Assembly (NCBI GenBank): GCA_902571005.1
Contig: CACGAG010000011.1
Coordinates: 1-35,559 of the forward strand
DNA from: an uncultured Pelagibacteraceae bacterium
GTDB lineage: Bacteria > Pseudomonadota > Alphaproteobacteria > Pelagibacterales > AG-422-B15
Reading direction: 5' to 3'
Length of the DNA: 35,559 nucleotides
Shown here: positions 16,668 through 25,459 of the stretch, piece after piece
How the letters are laid out: the number at the start of each line of letters is the position of its first letter
Numbering within the stretch: position 1 is the first letter of the stretch
The notes under the pieces: generated by a model
The model's database searches: none
Seen by the model: only the letters and a program-made list of their open reading frames with translations
Told to the model about the DNA's origin: nothing
Made by a program: the position numbers and the translations under genes

Positions 16668-18407
16668 ATGAGAAACATAAATGGTTATTTAAAGAATATA
16701 ATCGGAGAAGAATTTTCAAAAATATTCAATGTTTCGAATGAAACTGTAGAGAAGAGCTCATTCGTAGTTGAATACCCAAAAAACAAATCTGATGGTGAGC
16801 TAAGTACAAATATTTGTATGGTTCTTGCAAAAGAGATATCAGCAAATCCAGTAGAGGCAGCTAAAACTCTCATTAAATCATTAGAGAAAATTGAGGACTT
16901 TGAGATGTTGGAAGTTGCAGGTCCAGGCTTTTTAAATTTTAATATTTCTAAAGATACTTGGTTTAAATTTTTAAGTCAGTTGCTAGAAACGAACTTGCTC
17001 TTTAATGAGGAAATTGGTTTAAATAAAAATATTAATGTCGAATATGTTTCTGCGAATCCTACAGGCCCCTTACATATTGGTCATTGTAGAGGTGCGGTTT
17101 TTGGTGACGTACTATCAAATCTACTTAAATTCACCGGTCATAATGTAACAAAAGAATATTACATTAATGATGCAGGTACTCAAATTGATACCCTTGCAAA
17201 CTCTACAATTATTAGAATAAAAGAAATCATCAATAGCAAAAGCGAAGAAAATTATCCAGATGAATTTTATCCTGGTGAATATCTAATCGATGTTGCTAAA
17301 AAAATAATAGATAAACACGGTACATCTATTCTTGAAAACGACAATCACTTTTCAACAATAAAAGGTGAGTGTGTAAATTTACTATTAGAAAATATAAAAG
17401 AAGACTTAAGTAAACTATCTATTAATCAGGATATTTTTGTTTCAGAAAAAGAATTAATAACCCAAGGTAAAATCGACAAAACCATAGATGAACTCAAAAA
17501 TATGAATTTAATCTATGAGGGCATTTTAGATAAGCCCAAAGGTAAACAAATTGAAGATTGGGAACCAAGAAAGCAATTATTATTTAAATCATCTGAATAT
17601 GGAGATGAAATCGATAGACCATTACAAAAATCAGATGGTGAGTGGACTTATTTTGCAAACGATATTGCCTATCATTATGATAAATACTTAAGAGGATCGA
17701 CACATTTAATCGACATATTAGGCGCTGATCATGGCGGATATATTAAGAGAATGAGCGCTTCGATACAGGCCCTAACTAATAACAAAGCAAGATTTACAGC
17801 AAAGTTATGTCAAATGGTAAAACTTATCAGTAATGGCAAGGAATTAAAAATGTCAAAAAGATCTGGTGACTTCATTACCTTAAGTGATTTAGTGAAAGAA
17901 GTTGGTAGTGATAGTATAAGATTTATGATGATGTACAGAAAAAATGAAGCACCCTTAGAGTTTGATTTTAAAAAAGTAACTGAACAGTCTAAAGAAAATC
18001 CAGTTTTTTATGTACAGTATGCTCATGCAAGAATTTCTTCCGTATTAAACAATCTTCATTCTCAAAATATTAAATTAAATTTAGAGAATTTTAGTGAATG
18101 CAATTTTTCTGAACTTAATGATCTTTCTGAAATATCTCTTTTAAAAAAAATCCTGGATTATAGCAATATCATTAATACGTCAGTTTCTCTATTTGAGCCA
18201 CATCGAATTGCATATTACCTGTATGAATTAGCATCAGAATTTCACTCCTTATGGAGTCAGGGAAAAGTAGATAACAGTAAGAAATTTATAGATGCAGATA
18301 ATATACCAAGGACTTATGCTCGAATGGCACTACTGATTGCTACTCAGAGAACAATAAAATCTGGACTTGATATTCTTGGAGTTTCCTCGCCAGATGAAAT
18401 GAAATAA
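16668..18407 (+). CDS. argS: arginyl-tRNA synthetase
   Basis: A 579-residue class I aminoacyl-tRNA synthetase charging tRNA-Arg. It has the N-terminal additional domain (about 1-100), the HIGH motif at 136-139 within SANPTGPLHIGHCRG, the KMSKR motif near residue 394 followed by SGDFITL, and a C-terminal DALR anticodon-binding domain ending ARMALLIATQRTIKSGLDIL. Length is normal. It lies between dgt (3 bp gap) and the SPOR-protein relic (3 bp gap), the standard alphaproteobacterial order. Confidence 0.97.
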   Translation: MRNINGYLKNIIGEEFSKIFNVSNETVEKSSFVVEYPKNKSDGELSTNICMVLAKEISANPVEAAKTLIKSLEKIEDFEMLEVAGPGFLNFNISKDTWFKFLSQLLETNLLFNEEIGLNKNINVEYVSANPTGPLHIGHCRGAVFGDVLSNLLKFTGHNVTKEYYINDAGTQIDTLANSTIIRIKEIINSKSEENYPDEFYPGEYLIDVAKKIIDKHGTSILENDNHFSTIKGECVNLLLENIKEDLSKLSINQDIFVSEKELITQGKIDKTIDELKNMNLIYEGILDKPKGKQIEDWEPRKQLLFKSSEYGDEIDRPLQKSDGEWTYFANDIAYHYDKYLRGSTHLIDILGADHGGYIKRMSASIQALTNNKARFTAKLCQMVKLISNGKELKMSKRSGDFITLSDLVKEVGSDSIRFMMMYRKNEAPLEFDFKKVTEQSKENPVFYVQYAHARISSVLNNLHSQNIKLNLENFSECNFSELNDLSEISLLKKILDYSNIINTSVSLFEPHRIAYYLYELASEFHSLWSQGKVDNSKKFIDADNIPRTYARMALLIATQRTIKSGLDILGVSSPDEMK

Positions 18408-18410
18408 AAA

Positions 18411-18590
18411 ATGAGGTTCATAATTTTCTCTTTAATTTTAGCAATTTTTATTACTGCCATTTATTTTTACACTAAAAAAGAAGAAGAGATTATCGAAATA
18501 AAAACTAATTTAAATGATTATAGAATAATACCAAAAGACAAGGGAGGAGTTGATACTCCTGACTTAAATATATACGATCTTGGAGATTAA
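18411..18590 (+). CDS. 59-residue membrane-anchored relic of the SPOR-domain protein at the argS-nagZ locus
   Basis: A small gene of 59 codons plus stop that starts 3 bp after argS and ends 9 bp before nagZ. It encodes an N-terminal membrane anchor (FIIFSLILAIFITAIYFY, residues 3-20), a charged segment, and then IIPKDKGGVDTPDLNIYDLG. Alphaproteobacteria normally have a long SPOR-domain (peptidoglycan-binding) protein at this position. Its conserved middle carries a P-x-D-P-G-G-x-x-x-P-x-x-D-x-x-I-Y-D type motif, and the small protein keeps a version of it but has lost the whole SPOR domain. It is not an obvious decaying gene: the frame is clean, it ends in a stop, and spacing to both neighbours is tight. 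The function of the retained motif is unknown. Confidence 0.7.
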   Translation: MRFIIFSLILAIFITAIYFYTKKEEEIIEIKTNLNDYRIIPKDKGGVDTPDLNIYDLGD

Positions 18591-18599
18591 TTTAATAAA

Positions 18600-19610
18600 A
18601 TGAAAAAATACCTACCTTTAATTTGTGGTATTTCTGGCGAAAAATTAACAACAGAAGAAATAAAATTTTTTAGAGATTACAAACCTTGGGGAATAATTTT
18701 ATTTGAAAGAAACTGTATTAATAAAGATAATTTAAAAAATTTAATTAAGGAACTCAAAGAAATTAATCATCAAAATATTCCAATATTGATAGACCAGGAA
18801 GGTGGAAGAGTTTCAAGACTAAATTTTAAGGGTGTTAATAAATTTAAATCAAATCTTTTTTTTGGACAAATTATTGAGAAGGATCCAGACTTAGGGTTTG
18901 AATTATTAAGACTTAATACTGAAATTTTAGCTCATACTTTAAAAGAATTGGGCATTAACACAAACACAGTGCCAGTTTTAGATTTACCAGCAGCAAATGA
19001 AAGTGGTGTAATTGGAGATCGAGCTTTTTCGATAAATGAAAGGACTGTCTCTAAAGCAGGCAAGATAGTAATTGAAACAATTAATAAATGCGGCATAGCT
19101 TCTGTGATTAAACATTTACCTGGGCACGGACGAGCAAGAGTTGACAGTCATTTTGAAATGCCTGAAGTAGATGAAATTGAAGATGAACTTTTGAGTACTG
19201 ATTTTAAGCCTTTTCAGAACAACTCCGACGTATTATTAGGTATGACAGCACATATTTTATTTAAGTCTTTAGACGATCAAAATATTGTTACTTTTTCAAA
19301 AAAAATTATTGAAACAATAATAAGAAATAAAATTGGCTTTAGAGGGCTACTGATGACTGATGATATTTCAATGAAAGCTATTTCAGATGATGTTGATATT
19401 GCTGCTTTAAAATCACTTAATGCCGGCTGTAACCTCGTTCTTCATTGTAATGGAAATATTAATGAAATTAATAAGATAGCTGAAAGAATTAAGAATGAAG
19501 CTGAGCCTATTTTAATACCTGACGATCTTATCAATATCTATCAGACAAAATCTGATTTCCCACATGAAGAAAACTTAAAAGCCTACGAATATCTAACAAA
19601 GCAGCTTTGA
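18600..19610 (+). CDS. nagZ: beta-N-acetylhexosaminidase
   Basis: A 336-residue glycoside hydrolase family 3 enzyme that removes N-acetylglucosamine from anhydromuropeptides in cytoplasmic cell-wall recycling. Diagnostic parts are IDQEGGRVSRL (substrate-binding loop), KHLPGHGRARVDSH (about 171-184, holding the His-Asp acid/base pair) and the nucleophile region MTDDISMKAI (aspartate near residue 254). No signal peptide, as expected for NagZ. It follows the SPOR relic and precedes scpA with a 60-bp gap that contains a promoter-like sequence. Confidence 0.95.
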   Translation: MKKYLPLICGISGEKLTTEEIKFFRDYKPWGIILFERNCINKDNLKNLIKELKEINHQNIPILIDQEGGRVSRLNFKGVNKFKSNLFFGQIIEKDPDLGFELLRLNTEILAHTLKELGINTNTVPVLDLPAANESGVIGDRAFSINERTVSKAGKIVIETINKCGIASVIKHLPGHGRARVDSHFEMPEVDEIEDELLSTDFKPFQNNSDVLLGMTAHILFKSLDDQNIVTFSKKIIETIIRNKIGFRGLLMTDDISMKAISDDVDIAALKSLNAGCNLVLHCNGNINEINKIAERIKNEAEPILIPDDLINIYQTKSDFPHEENLKAYEYLTKQL

Positions 19611-19642
19611 TGTATTTTATCGTATATAAACATCATCTGTTG

Positions 19643-19648
19643 TATAAT
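19643..19648 (+). promoter_or_regulatory. candidate -10 box for scpAB
   Basis: A perfect TATAAT lies in the 60-bp gap between nagZ and scpA, 28 bases before the scpA ATG. The hexamer 17 bp upstream (TCGTAT, 19620-19625) is a poor -35 match, so the promoter is plausible but unproven. Confidence 0.4.
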
Positions 19649-19670
19649 AAAAGAATCAAAAAATTGAAAA

Positions 19671-20468
19671 ATGGAAGATATTTCAAGTACTTATACTGAA
19701 CAGGAAGCATCTAATCAAACAAGCCCAGATGATTTGATTGTAAACTTGGGAGAATTTGAAGGTCCCCTAGATCTGCTATTAACATTAGCTAAATCTCAAA
19801 AAGTAGATTTAATGAAAATTTCCATTCTCCAGCTCACAGAGCAATACTTGGAATTTATAGAAAAAGTTCGTAATCGCAATTTAGAGTTGGCGGCTGACTA
19901 TCTTGTTATGGCAGCTTGGATGGCTTACTTAAAATCCAATTTGTTAATACCAAGAGAAGAGTCAGGTGAAGAATTGAGTGCTGAAGAAATGGCAGAAAGA
20001 TTGAAATTTCAACTCAAGAAACTTGAAGCGATCCGACAAGTTTCTCAAAAATTAATGAACTTACCAAAACTTGGTACTGATTTTTTTAATAGAGGGATGC
20101 CTGAAGGCATAAGGTTGATACGAACGCCTGAATATTATCTGGATTTATACGATCTTTTAAAATCATATGCTGATCAAAGGTACAGAACTGCCTACTCATC
20201 GATGACTATTGAAAGACCACCTGTTTTTGCAATGGAAGATGCGCTTGTTAGACTTCAAAGAATGATAGGCGATGTACCAGAATGGACTCGGCTTGAGAAA
20301 TTTTTACCACATGAATTTTCAAATGGTAAAAGTGCTAGATCAGGTGTTGCAGGAACCCTGGCTGCAGCAATGGAACTTGTAAGAGAAGGGGTACTTGAAG
20401 TGCAGCAGCTGGTTCCTTTTGGACCAGTATTTTTAAAAAATAAAAAGGACGATGAATTCATTAATTAA
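19671..20468 (+). CDS. scpA: segregation and condensation protein A (kleisin)
   Basis: A 265-residue kleisin that joins SMC and ScpB into the bacterial condensin used in chromosome segregation. The start of the conserved region, NLGEFEGPLDLLLTLAKSQK, is the family signature, followed by helical DLMKISILQLTEQYLEFI and AADYLVMAAWMAYLKSNLL. The C-terminal winged-helix part ends VQQLVPFGPVFL. The first ~22 residues are polar and variable. scpB starts 7 bp after its stop. No smc gene is in the window. Confidence 0.95.
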   Translation: MEDISSTYTEQEASNQTSPDDLIVNLGEFEGPLDLLLTLAKSQKVDLMKISILQLTEQYLEFIEKVRNRNLELAADYLVMAAWMAYLKSNLLIPREESGEELSAEEMAERLKFQLKKLEAIRQVSQKLMNLPKLGTDFFNRGMPEGIRLIRTPEYYLDLYDLLKSYADQRYRTAYSSMTIERPPVFAMEDALVRLQRMIGDVPEWTRLEKFLPHEFSNGKSARSGVAGTLAAAMELVREGVLEVQQLVPFGPVFLKNKKDDEFIN

Positions 20469-20475
20469 ATAAATT

Positions 20476-21159
20476 ATGTCTGATGAAGTAGAAAAAAATA
20501 ATGTCATGAATTTTCCATCTGAGGATATGGACAATCTTAGAATTCTCGAGGCTCTTCTATTTGCAGCAAATGAACCCCTTGATGCAGAAAGTTTAAAGGC
20601 AAGATTGCCAAAGGGTACAAATTTAAACAAATTACTAAATTTAATTGAAGCTCAATATAAAAATAGGGGAGTTAATCTGGTCAAAACTGGCAATAAATGG
20701 AGCTTTAAAACTGCCACCGATCTTGCACCAATGATGAAAAAAGAAAAAATAGTTCAAAGAAAACTATCAAAGGCTGCTACTGAGACTTTGGCAATAATCG
20801 CCTATCATCAACCTGTTACAAGAGCTGAAGTTGAAGACATAAGAGGAGTTCATTTTAGTCCTGGAACTCTTGATGTTCTTATGGAGTTAAACTGGGTGAG
20901 GCCAATCGGTAGAAAAAAAGTACCAGGAAGGCCCATTATTTATGGTACAACTGAGAGGTTCTTAGAGTACTTCCAACTAGAACAAGTCACAGATTTACCT
21001 GGACTTGAAGAATTAAAAGCAGCTGGACTTTTAGAAAGCCGCCTGCCTCCAAATTTAGACATTAGAGAACCAAAAGAAATTGATCACAGCCAGATAGAAC
21101 CATTCGGAGAAGATGAAAATATAGATGATCTGATTCAAAGTGGACATGAGGCAGAATAG
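20476..21159 (+). CDS. scpB: segregation and condensation protein B
   Basis: A 227-residue ScpB with two winged-helix domains, partner of ScpA and SMC. Seen are LRILEALLFAANEPLDAESL near residue 20, ETLAIIAYHQPVTRAEVEDI in the second domain, and the diagnostic VRPIGRKKVPGRPIIYGTTE. An acidic C-terminal tail follows. In most alphaproteobacteria tatA comes next. Here a five-kilobase iron module starts 16 bp downstream instead. Confidence 0.95.
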   Translation: MSDEVEKNNVMNFPSEDMDNLRILEALLFAANEPLDAESLKARLPKGTNLNKLLNLIEAQYKNRGVNLVKTGNKWSFKTATDLAPMMKKEKIVQRKLSKAATETLAIIAYHQPVTRAEVEDIRGVHFSPGTLDVLMELNWVRPIGRKKVPGRPIIYGTTERFLEYFQLEQVTDLPGLEELKAAGLLESRLPPNLDIREPKEIDHSQIEPFGEDENIDDLIQSGHEAE

Positions 21160-21175
21160 AAATTAGCCTTAAATT

Positions 21176-22576
21176 GTGAAACGTCTATTTAAAGCAATCC
21201 TGTTTGCAAACATTTTTTTTTATATTTGCACTTCAATATCTTCAGACCCGTTGCTGCCAGGTGGCAAAACCTCGAATGAGGTTGAAAATAAAAATAGTTT
21301 TTCACTGGTTGCAAGAAATTTAGGAGATAATTTAAAAATCAATTTTCTTGTAGGAAATGCTTTATTTGAGAGAATTTGGGAAGATGCAAAATTCTCAGAA
21401 AATATTGCAAGAGATGGTTTAGGGCCTTTTTTCAGTGCTCGTTCGTGCGAAGCATGTCATATTTCTGATGGACGAGGACATTTGCCTATAGATGAATCTG
21501 ATGACGCTGTATCTGTTGTTATTCAAATTTCAAAAAATCAGGACTCAATTTCAGATGGTATTAAAAATCTACCAGATCCCATTTACGGAAATCAAATTAG
21601 TGAATTCTCAGTTGAAAGTATTCCAAGAGAAGCGGACATTGTTATTAATTATGAATATGTTCCAATATCTTACAATGATGGCCGTATAGTCGAATTAAGA
21701 AAGCCAGTAATTAAAATTAGAAATTTTAATTACGGAGATATCAATCAAGATACAAACTTTTCAGCAAGAATCGCACAACCAATGATTGGTCTAGGTTTAA
21801 TTGAAAACATTAGTGAAACGGATATTTTAATAAATGCAGATGTGAATGACATAAACGGTGATGGAATATCTGGAAAAGCAAATATTGTTTGGCATAATGA
21901 AAAAAATGATTATTCCCTTGGTCGGTTCGGCTGGAAAGCATCACAACCTACGGTTTACCAACAAACTGCTGATGCCTTTTTTCATGACATGGGTTTATCA
22001 AATAAACTTTTTGAAAAACCATTTAACTGTACTGATGTGCAATTGAGCTGTCAAAATGCAGTCAGTGGAAATAGCGAAAGCTATGATGGCTATGAAGTTT
22101 CTAATGATCAATTGGATCTAGTAGTTTTTTATTCATCGCAACTTGGTGTGCCAGTAAGAAGAAACGTGAAAGATATTAACGTGATTAAAGGTAAAGAAAT
22201 ATTTTTTAAAATTGGTTGCAATTCTTGTCATACTGAGAGATTTGTTACAAAAAATGAAAGTACGCATCTAAATTTAGCCAATCAAATCATATACCCTTAT
22301 TCAGATTTTTTGTTGCATGATATGGGTGAACAGTTGTCTGATGGTGTTTATGAATTCAATGCCAGTGGCTCTGAGTGGAGAACGCCGCCTTTGTGGGGAA
22401 TAGGGTTGACATCAGTGGTATCTGCAGAATATGGATTTTTACATGATGGAAGAGCTCGAACAATTGAGGAGGCTATATTATGGCACGGCGGGGAAGCCTC
22501 TAGAGTGTTAGAAGAGTTCAAATCTTTAGATAAAAAACAAGTAAATCAATTAATTAGCTTTGTAAATTCTTTATAA
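21176..22576 (+). CDS. DUF1111 di-heme c-type oxidoreductase
   Basis: A 466-residue exported protein of the DUF1111 family (often called di-heme or thiol oxidoreductase), distantly related to di-heme peroxidases. It has an N-terminal signal peptide (about 1-22), one heme-binding site at C91-C94-H95 (SCEACHISDGRG), and a second at C348-C351-H352 (IGCNSCHTERF). A DINGDGISG stretch near 226 looks like a calcium-type loop, and the typical GRFGWKASQPTV and FLHDGRARTIEEAILWHGGE are present. The start is GTG at 21176; no ATG lies upstream in frame before the signal peptide. The catalytic activity is not established. Family members are often found beside iron-uptake genes, and here the next gene is a ferric-iron binding protein. 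Confidence 0.85.
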   Translation: MKRLFKAILFANIFFYICTSISSDPLLPGGKTSNEVENKNSFSLVARNLGDNLKINFLVGNALFERIWEDAKFSENIARDGLGPFFSARSCEACHISDGRGHLPIDESDDAVSVVIQISKNQDSISDGIKNLPDPIYGNQISEFSVESIPREADIVINYEYVPISYNDGRIVELRKPVIKIRNFNYGDINQDTNFSARIAQPMIGLGLIENISETDILINADVNDINGDGISGKANIVWHNEKNDYSLGRFGWKASQPTVYQQTADAFFHDMGLSNKLFEKPFNCTDVQLSCQNAVSGNSESYDGYEVSNDQLDLVVFYSSQLGVPVRRNVKDINVIKGKEIFFKIGCNSCHTERFVTKNESTHLNLANQIIYPYSDFLLHDMGEQLSDGVYEFNASGSEWRTPPLWGIGLTSVVSAEYGFLHDGRARTIEEAILWHGGEASRVLEEFKSLDKKQVNQLISFVNSL

Positions 22577-22602
22577 ACTCAAATCAGTAAAGTGCGTCAT
22601 AT

Positions 22603-22631
22603 TTGCTATTGATAATCATTCTCAATAAGAT
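22603..22631 (+). promoter_or_regulatory. candidate promoter overlapping the Fur box
   Basis: TTGCTA (22603-22608) and TAAGAT (22626-22631) are 17 bp apart and embrace the Fur-like palindrome, the usual layout for a promoter shut by Fur under iron sufficiency. Both hexamers are only partial matches to consensus. Confidence 0.4.
22607..22627. promoter_or_regulatory. Fur box (ferric uptake regulator operator)
   Basis: A 21-bp near-palindrome. The half-sites TATTGAtAAT and ATTcTCAATA mirror each other around a central C, with only the pair shown in lower case unmatched. The core GATAATCATTCTC fits the classical Fur consensus well. It lies 49 bp before the ATG of the ferric-binding-protein gene and within a promoter-like arrangement. 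Iron-dependent repression is the clear expectation; another Fur-family protein such as Mur or Irr could bind instead. Confidence 0.8.
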
Positions 22632-22675
22632 ATATAGAATGAAACTTAGTATCATTCTAAAGAAGGGAAAAATTT

Positions 22676-23707
22676 ATGAATTCAGTATTAAGATTCTTAG
22701 CAATAGCTGTAATTACTTTTGTAACAGTTGGCAGTTCATTCGCTAATGAAGTTAATTTGTATACGTCAAGGCATTACGACTCAGATGATGCATTATATCA
22801 AAAGTTTACGAACGATACTGGCATCAAAGTAAACGTTATTTCAGGTAAAGGAAAAGCATTAATGGAAAGACTTGCTTCAGAAGGAGTAAATTCTCCTGCT
22901 GATGTCTTCATTACCGTAGATGCTGGTAATCTATGGAAAGTTCAAAAAGATGGAATGTTTCAAAGTATCAGCTCAGATACTATCAATTCAATTGTACCTG
23001 AAAATTTAAGAGGTCCAAATAACGAGTGGGTTGGAATAGCTAAACGTTCTAGAGTAATTTATTATAATCCAGTAAATGTTTCCGCAGAGGATATGGAAGG
23101 GCTTACGTATGAAGATCTTTCAGATCCAAAATGGAAAGGTAGAGTTGCAATAAGAAGTTCTGGTAATATGTATAATCAGTCTTTAGTTGCTTCACTGATT
23201 GCCAATAATGGTATTGATGCTACTGAAAAGTGGGCGCATAAATTTGTAGGCAACTTTGCAAGAAAACCTGAAGGTAATGACAGAGCGCAGATTATGGCAG
23301 TTGCAAATGGCGAAGCAGATGTTGCTGTAGCAAATAGTTATTACATTGGTTTAATGTTATCCGGAAAAAAAGGTGAAGAACAGCAAGCTGCAGCAAGAAA
23401 AGTTGAACTTCATTTTCCTGGCCAAGATGGACGAGGTGCTCATATTAATGTGAGTGGAGCTGGTCTTATGAAAAACGCTCCAAATGCAAATAATGCTGTT
23501 AAGTTTATCGAGTTCCTGCTTAGTGAAGAAGCTCAAAGTCACATAGTGAATAACACTTATGAGTTTCCAATGCTTGAAGGTGTTGCACCTAGTGATTTAA
23601 TAGCTCAATTTGGTTCTGGTTTCAAAGAAGATCAGACTTCAGTTGCAAGCTATGGCGAATTCAATCCTGAAGCTGTTAAGTTGATGGATAGAGTTGGTTG
23701 GCAATAA
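22676..23707 (+). CDS. fbpA: Fe3+ ABC transporter substrate-binding protein
   Basis: A 343-residue periplasmic ferric-binding protein of the FbpA/FutA type. It has a Sec signal peptide with likely cleavage after SFA (residues 21-23), the mature start NEVNLYTSRHYDSDDALYQK, the KGKALMERLASEG segment, and the tyrosine pair in VANSYYIGLML that supplies iron ligands in this family. Start ATG is preceded by GAAGGG about ten bases upstream. It is the first gene after the Fur box. A long inverted repeat (23723-23784) separates it from the permease gene. Its Sec signal contrasts with the Tat signal of the other binding protein in the window. Confidence 0.92.
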   Translation: MNSVLRFLAIAVITFVTVGSSFANEVNLYTSRHYDSDDALYQKFTNDTGIKVNVISGKGKALMERLASEGVNSPADVFITVDAGNLWKVQKDGMFQSISSDTINSIVPENLRGPNNEWVGIAKRSRVIYYNPVNVSAEDMEGLTYEDLSDPKWKGRVAIRSSGNMYNQSLVASLIANNGIDATEKWAHKFVGNFARKPEGNDRAQIMAVANGEADVAVANSYYIGLMLSGKKGEEQQAAARKVELHFPGQDGRGAHINVSGAGLMKNAPNANNAVKFIEFLLSEEAQSHIVNNTYEFPMLEGVAPSDLIAQFGSGFKEDQTSVASYGEFNPEAVKLMDRVGWQ

Positions 23708-23714
23708 TTTAATG

Positions 23715-23784
23715 TCAACCAGGTTGAGGTAATTTGGTCACCGTCTTTTCTTCTCATTAGTATCCAAGGTCAAATTGCCTCAAC
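23715..23784 (+). repeat. long inverted repeat / hairpin between binding-protein and permease genes
   Basis: Arms GTTGAGGTAATTTG (23723-23736) and CAAATTGCCTCAAC (23771-23784) pair along 14 positions with one U-G pair and extend inward by three more (two wobble, one C-G), with a 28-base loop. The left arm also overlaps a separate perfect palindrome, TCAACC-A-GGTTGA (23715-23727). No T run follows on either strand, so it is not a simple intrinsic terminator. mRNA stabilisation or processing after the binding-protein gene is likely. Confidence 0.65.
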
Positions 23785-23843
23785 AAAAATTAAGGTTATA
23801 TTAGAGTTTATTGGATAAATAGTATAGGAAACAGCAATTATTT

Positions 23844-25457
23844 ATGAAGTTAGATCTTTGGCAAGTTACACCAGTTGCAACATTTGCAATTTTTATTGCC
23901 CCAGTACTTATTGTGCTTTTCAGTTTAGCTGGTGATTACTCTGACAACTGGACACACTTGTACAATTACGTGCTGATTGGATATATAGAAAACTCATTTT
24001 ACTTAGTTATTGGCGTCTCAATTATGGTTGCCATAATTGGTGTCGGCACTGCCTGGCTGGTAACCAACTATAATTTTACAGGAAAAAAAATTTTTGAATG
24101 GGCGTTAATTTTACCACTTGCTGTACCTCCATATATACTTGCTTACACTTTCACTGGTTTATTCGATACCTTTGGTACTGCGAATAATTTAATAAGGGAT
24201 CTTTTTGGGCTAGGTGCAGATTTTACTTTTTTTCCTAAAGTAAGAAATGTTCCTGGAGCGATTGTAGTATTTTCCTTCACACTATATCCATATGTATATC
24301 TTGTGAGCAGAATGGCCTTTATAAATCAATCTAGATCAATTCTTGAAGCGGGTAGAACTCTTGGACTTGGTAAACTAGAAGTATTCTATAAATTAGCTGT
24401 TCCAATGATTAGACCAGCAATTATTGGGGGCCTCATGCTCGTAGTCATGGAAACTTTATCTGATTTCGGAGCAGTTGATCACTTTGCCATTTCAACTTTT
24501 ACAACTGGAATATTTAGAACATGGTACGGTATGTATGATATTGAAACTGCAAAGCAGTTAGCTTCATTGTTACTCATATTTGCAATTCTATTAATTATAT
24601 CTGAACGTTACTCCCGAAAAAATGCTAGATATTCAAATGCCAGCTCAGTCTTTATGCCGCTTTATTTAACTAGACTGAAAGGTAGTTCAAATATTTTAGC
24701 AATATTAATTTGTTTCGTTCCAATCTTTGTTGGTTTTTTATTGCCTGTGATGGAACTTGGATACTGGGCATTTAATTACAAGTTAGATTTTTTTAATGAT
24801 AAGTTTCTTACGACTGCATGGAACACATTTTACTTAGCAATAATAGCGGCCTTCTTATGCAGTCTATTAGCTGTTCTTATAAATTTCTCAATTAGATATA
24901 AAAAAAATAATTATCTGAAGTTTATGAGTTCCTTTTTGACTGTTGGTTATGCGGTGCCAGGTTTGATACTTGCAATTGGCGTTATGCAACTACTTACATT
25001 TTTAGACAGAAACATAGGAGATTACTATTTTGATTTTGTGCTTACAGGTAGTCTAGTTGGATTAGTTTTAGCTTATATAATAAAATCCTATGCGCTCTCA
25101 AGTTCTACGATTGAAGCTGGATATCAGCGTATAAATATGAGAATTGATGATGTAGCAAAAACACTTAAAACATCAGGTTGGTCTCTTTTATCATCAGTTC
25201 ATTTACCATTATTAAAAACTAGTTTTCTAACAAGCATGTTATTGGTAGTTTCAGAAGTCATAAAAGAACTTCCCGCAACGCTTATTTTGAGACCATTTAA
25301 TTTTGATACATTAGCTGTATATACTTATATATATGCAGCAGAAGAAAGAATGTACGATGCTGCTGCACCTTCTATTGCAATAGTTATGGTAGGACTTATT
25401 CCAATAATAATATTGACTAGAATGATCAGAAGTTCTAGACCCGCATCAAGAGATTAA
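23844..25457 (+). CDS. fbpB: Fe3+ ABC transporter permease (FbpB-type, fused double permease)
   Basis: A 537-residue inner-membrane permease made of two homologous halves, each with about six membrane segments, as usual for FbpB/SfuB iron importers. The first half contains the coupling loop ILEAGRTLGLGKLEVFYKLA with VPMIRPAIIGG. The second half contains the related DVAKTLKTSGWSLLSSVHLP. It follows fbpA after a 136-bp gap holding a long hairpin, and is 2 bp from the ATPase gene, so those two are surely co-translated. It ends with a short basic tail. Confidence 0.92.
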   Translation: MKLDLWQVTPVATFAIFIAPVLIVLFSLAGDYSDNWTHLYNYVLIGYIENSFYLVIGVSIMVAIIGVGTAWLVTNYNFTGKKIFEWALILPLAVPPYILAYTFTGLFDTFGTANNLIRDLFGLGADFTFFPKVRNVPGAIVVFSFTLYPYVYLVSRMAFINQSRSILEAGRTLGLGKLEVFYKLAVPMIRPAIIGGLMLVVMETLSDFGAVDHFAISTFTTGIFRTWYGMYDIETAKQLASLLLIFAILLIISERYSRKNARYSNASSVFMPLYLTRLKGSSNILAILICFVPIFVGFLLPVMELGYWAFNYKLDFFNDKFLTTAWNTFYLAIIAAFLCSLLAVLINFSIRYKKNNYLKFMSSFLTVGYAVPGLILAIGVMQLLTFLDRNIGDYYFDFVLTGSLVGLVLAYIIKSYALSSSTIEAGYQRINMRIDDVAKTLKTSGWSLLSSVHLPLLKTSFLTSMLLVVSEVIKELPATLILRPFNFDTLAVYTYIYAAEERMYDAAAPSIAIVMVGLIPIIILTRMIRSSRPASRD

Positions 25458-25459
25458 TA

